Shown in pieces: positions 23,097-23,991 of a stretch of DNA of 23,991 nucleotides. Each line of letters starts with the position of its first letter. Within the stretch, counting starts at the first letter, position 1. This stretch comes from DASXTW01 sp046726275 (GTDB taxonomy: Bacteria > Actinomycetota > UBA4738). A program made the position numbers and the translations under genes. A model generated the notes under the pieces. That model made no database searches. It was not told where the DNA came from and saw only the letters and a list, made by a program, of their open reading frames with translations. The stretch covers positions 1-23,991 of the forward strand of contig JBKPAF010000002.1 in assembly GCA_046726275.1 (NCBI GenBank), in the 5' to 3' direction.

Positions 23097-23177
23097 GGAA
23101 TCGAGGCTGGGCAACGAGCGGACGCCTGAGTCCGGTCGGGTCGGGACTGAACCGAGGTTTCAATGGGGAATAGTGCA

Positions 23178-23225
23178 GTGTCGACACCGTTCCTATAATT
23201 ACCGTCGGGACTCCTCGAGGAAAGG
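23178..23225 (+). promoter_or_regulatory. Promoter region of the DUF3040 gene: palindrome, -10 box and ribosome site
   Basis: TATAAT at 23194-23199 is a perfect -10 box. GTGTCGACAC (23178-23187), a 10-bp palindrome, lies in the spacer position. TCCTCGAGGA (23212-23221) is a second palindrome in the leader, next to GGAAAGG, the ribosome site 5 nt before the ATG at 23231. The -35 is weak. Confidence 0.6.
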
Positions 23226-23230
23226 TCCTC

Positions 23231-23599
23231 ATGCCACTGGACGAACGCGAGCAGCGGATCCTCGAAGAGATCGAACGGAGGCTCGCCGAGGAAGACCCTC
23301 GCCTGGTCGAATCCGTCACCAAGGCGACCGTCGCCACGCATGCCCTCAGGAGGATCCGTTGGGGGCTCGTCGCGTTCGTCGCCGGATTCGTCCTGCTCCT
23401 TCTGTTCGTCGTCAACATGTGGTTCGCCCTGGCAGGGTTCGTGGTGATGCTGGGGTCGGGACTCCTCGTCTATCAGTACCTGAAGCGAATGGGGCGCGAT
23501 CAGCTCCGTTCCTATGGAGAGCGAGGAGGACACCTCTCGATCACAGCGGCGCTGGCTCGGCTCGCCGAACGGCTTCGGCGTCCGCGCGGCGCCGGCTGA
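23231..23599 (+). CDS. DUF3040 small membrane protein
   Basis: A 122-aa protein of a family largely confined to actinobacteria. The start MPLDEREQRILEEIERRLAEEDPRL is the family signature, an acidic amphipathic helix at residues 1-30. Two membrane helices follow (about 47-63 and 65-85), then a basic C-terminus. The function of DUF3040 is not known. It has its own TATAAT promoter and a ribosome site, unlike many genes here. In related genomes such genes often sit near dinB and cell-division genes; only the dinB side is visible here. Confidence 0.85.
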   Translation: MPLDEREQRILEEIERRLAEEDPRLVESVTKATVATHALRRIRWGLVAFVAGFVLLLLFVVNMWFALAGFVVMLGSGLLVYQYLKRMGRDQLRSYGERGGHLSITAALARLAERLRRPRGAG

Positions 23600-23650
23600 G
23601 AGACACTTCGTCGTCGTTCCCCCATCGTTGTCGCTGGTCATTCGATGGCC

Positions 23651-23680
23651 TTGCATCGTCAGGTCAGACTGTTCTACAAC
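23651..23680 (+). promoter_or_regulatory. Possible promoter of the MerR-type gene
   Basis: TTGCAT (23651-23656), an 18-nt spacer and TACAAC (23675-23680). Both hexamers are imperfect, so this is a weak call. The leader would be about 75 nt. Confidence 0.3.
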
Positions 23681-23705
23681 TGCCTCTGCCTTCCCCTCCG
23701 GCGTT

Positions 23706-23723
23706 GGCCCTTCCCCGAGGGCC
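23706..23723 (+). repeat. Hairpin in the leader of the MerR-type gene
   Basis: GGCCCT and AGGGCC form 6-bp arms around TCCCCG, followed by another GC-rich dyad (CCGG...CCGG at about 23726-23740). No T-tract follows, so it is not a standard terminator; it may structure the leader mRNA. Confidence 0.35.
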
Positions 23724-23763
23724 GGCCGGTCCCGGGCCGGGTTCATCGTTGAGAGGGAGCGAC

Positions 23764-23991
23764 TTGGAGGGATTCACCGCCCATCAGGCTTCGCGTTTCA
23801 CAGGTTGCACGGCCCGGCAACTTCGTTACTGGGATCAGGTCGGGTTGGTTCGGCCGTCGGTTCAGCAGACCGGTGGACGCCCGGGGGTTCCGCGTCTGTA
23901 CTCGTTCCGTGACCTCGTCGCGCTGAAAGTGGTGAAGTCTCTGCTCGACGGGGGGATGTCGTTGCAGCGTGTTCGGAGGGCATGGGAGTAC
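23764..23991 (+). CDS. MerR-family transcriptional regulator, N-terminal part (3' end outside window)
   Basis: Seventy-six codons, open to the right edge. The winged helix-turn-helix of MerR regulators is clear: FTAHQASRFTGCTARQLRYW, the DQVGLVRPS turn, a wing with PRLYSFRDLVALKVVKSLL and the start of the second helix pair (GGMSLQRVRRAWEY). The C-terminal sensing or dimer region is outside the window, so the signal is unknown. The start is TTG at 23764 with AGGGAG 4 nt upstream; a second in-frame TTG lies six codons earlier. No regulated target can be named from this sequence. Confidence 0.85.
   Translation, partial: MEGFTAHQASRFTGCTARQLRYWDQVGLVRPSVQQTGGRPGVPRLYSFRDLVALKVVKSLLDGGMSLQRVRRAWEY

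Noticed and set aside
21576..23114. Minus-strand 512-codon open frame
   Set aside because: Antisense to dinB and the end of dnaE2; no domain visible.
23706..23740. Rho-independent terminator after the DUF3040 gene
   Set aside because: GC-rich hairpins are present but no T-tract follows.

Overview
The window is GC-rich and densely coded, and looks like a chromosomal segment of an actinobacterium (Actinomycetota), probably a poorly studied lineage. Reasons: a perfect Gram-positive/actinobacterial LexA operator (TCGAACATATGTTCGA); DUF6504 and DUF3040 genes; a DnaE2-type polymerase ending in an actinobacterial-style WHASGGSAG tail; frequent GTG/TTG starts; and several genes with a TANNNT -10 box 7-9 nt before the start codon, as expected for leaderless mRNAs. 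The species cannot be named from this sequence. I see no tRNA, rRNA, CRISPR array, IS element or prophage gene.

Positions 1-17202 are a cell-envelope glycan region. It holds the 3' end of a YfhO-family membrane protein, a lipoprotein sulfatase, a minus-strand pair (a secreted glycosidase-like protein and a polytopic DUF6541-like protein), and two full-length YfhO paralogues (790 and 804 aa). It also holds a minus-strand operon of GT2 glycosyltransferase, nucleotide-sugar dehydrogenase and SDR epimerase, and a second minus-strand operon of UDP-sulfoquinovose synthase (sqdB) followed by a DUF2304-GT2 fusion. The operon genes are joined by 4-bp GTGA stop/start overlaps. Neighbouring operons overlap tail-to-tail (23 bp, twice) and even head-to-head (17 bp). 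My reading is that the locus makes uronate- and sulfoquinovose-type acidic nucleotide sugars, loads sugars on polyprenyl phosphate with the GT2 enzymes, and transfers them outside the membrane with YfhO-type GT-C enzymes. The enzyme families are well supported; the joint pathway is inference.

Positions 17380-23096 are a DNA-damage mutagenesis region: a TTGACA/TACGTT promoter with a perfect SOS box in front of a DUF6504 gene, an oppositely oriented DUF402 gene, dnaE2 and dinB. DnaE2 keeps its polymerase aspartates but has lost PHP-domain histidines and carries low-complexity insertions with strong G/C inverted repeats. DinB keeps its catalytic residues, so this is a DnaE2-Pol IV pair and not the usual DnaE2-ImuB pair.

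Positions 23100-23991 contain a DUF3040 membrane protein behind a TATAAT promoter, then the start of a MerR-family regulator that runs off the right edge. No stretch over 300 bp lacks a gene; the longest gap (17203-17452) holds two promoters and the SOS box.
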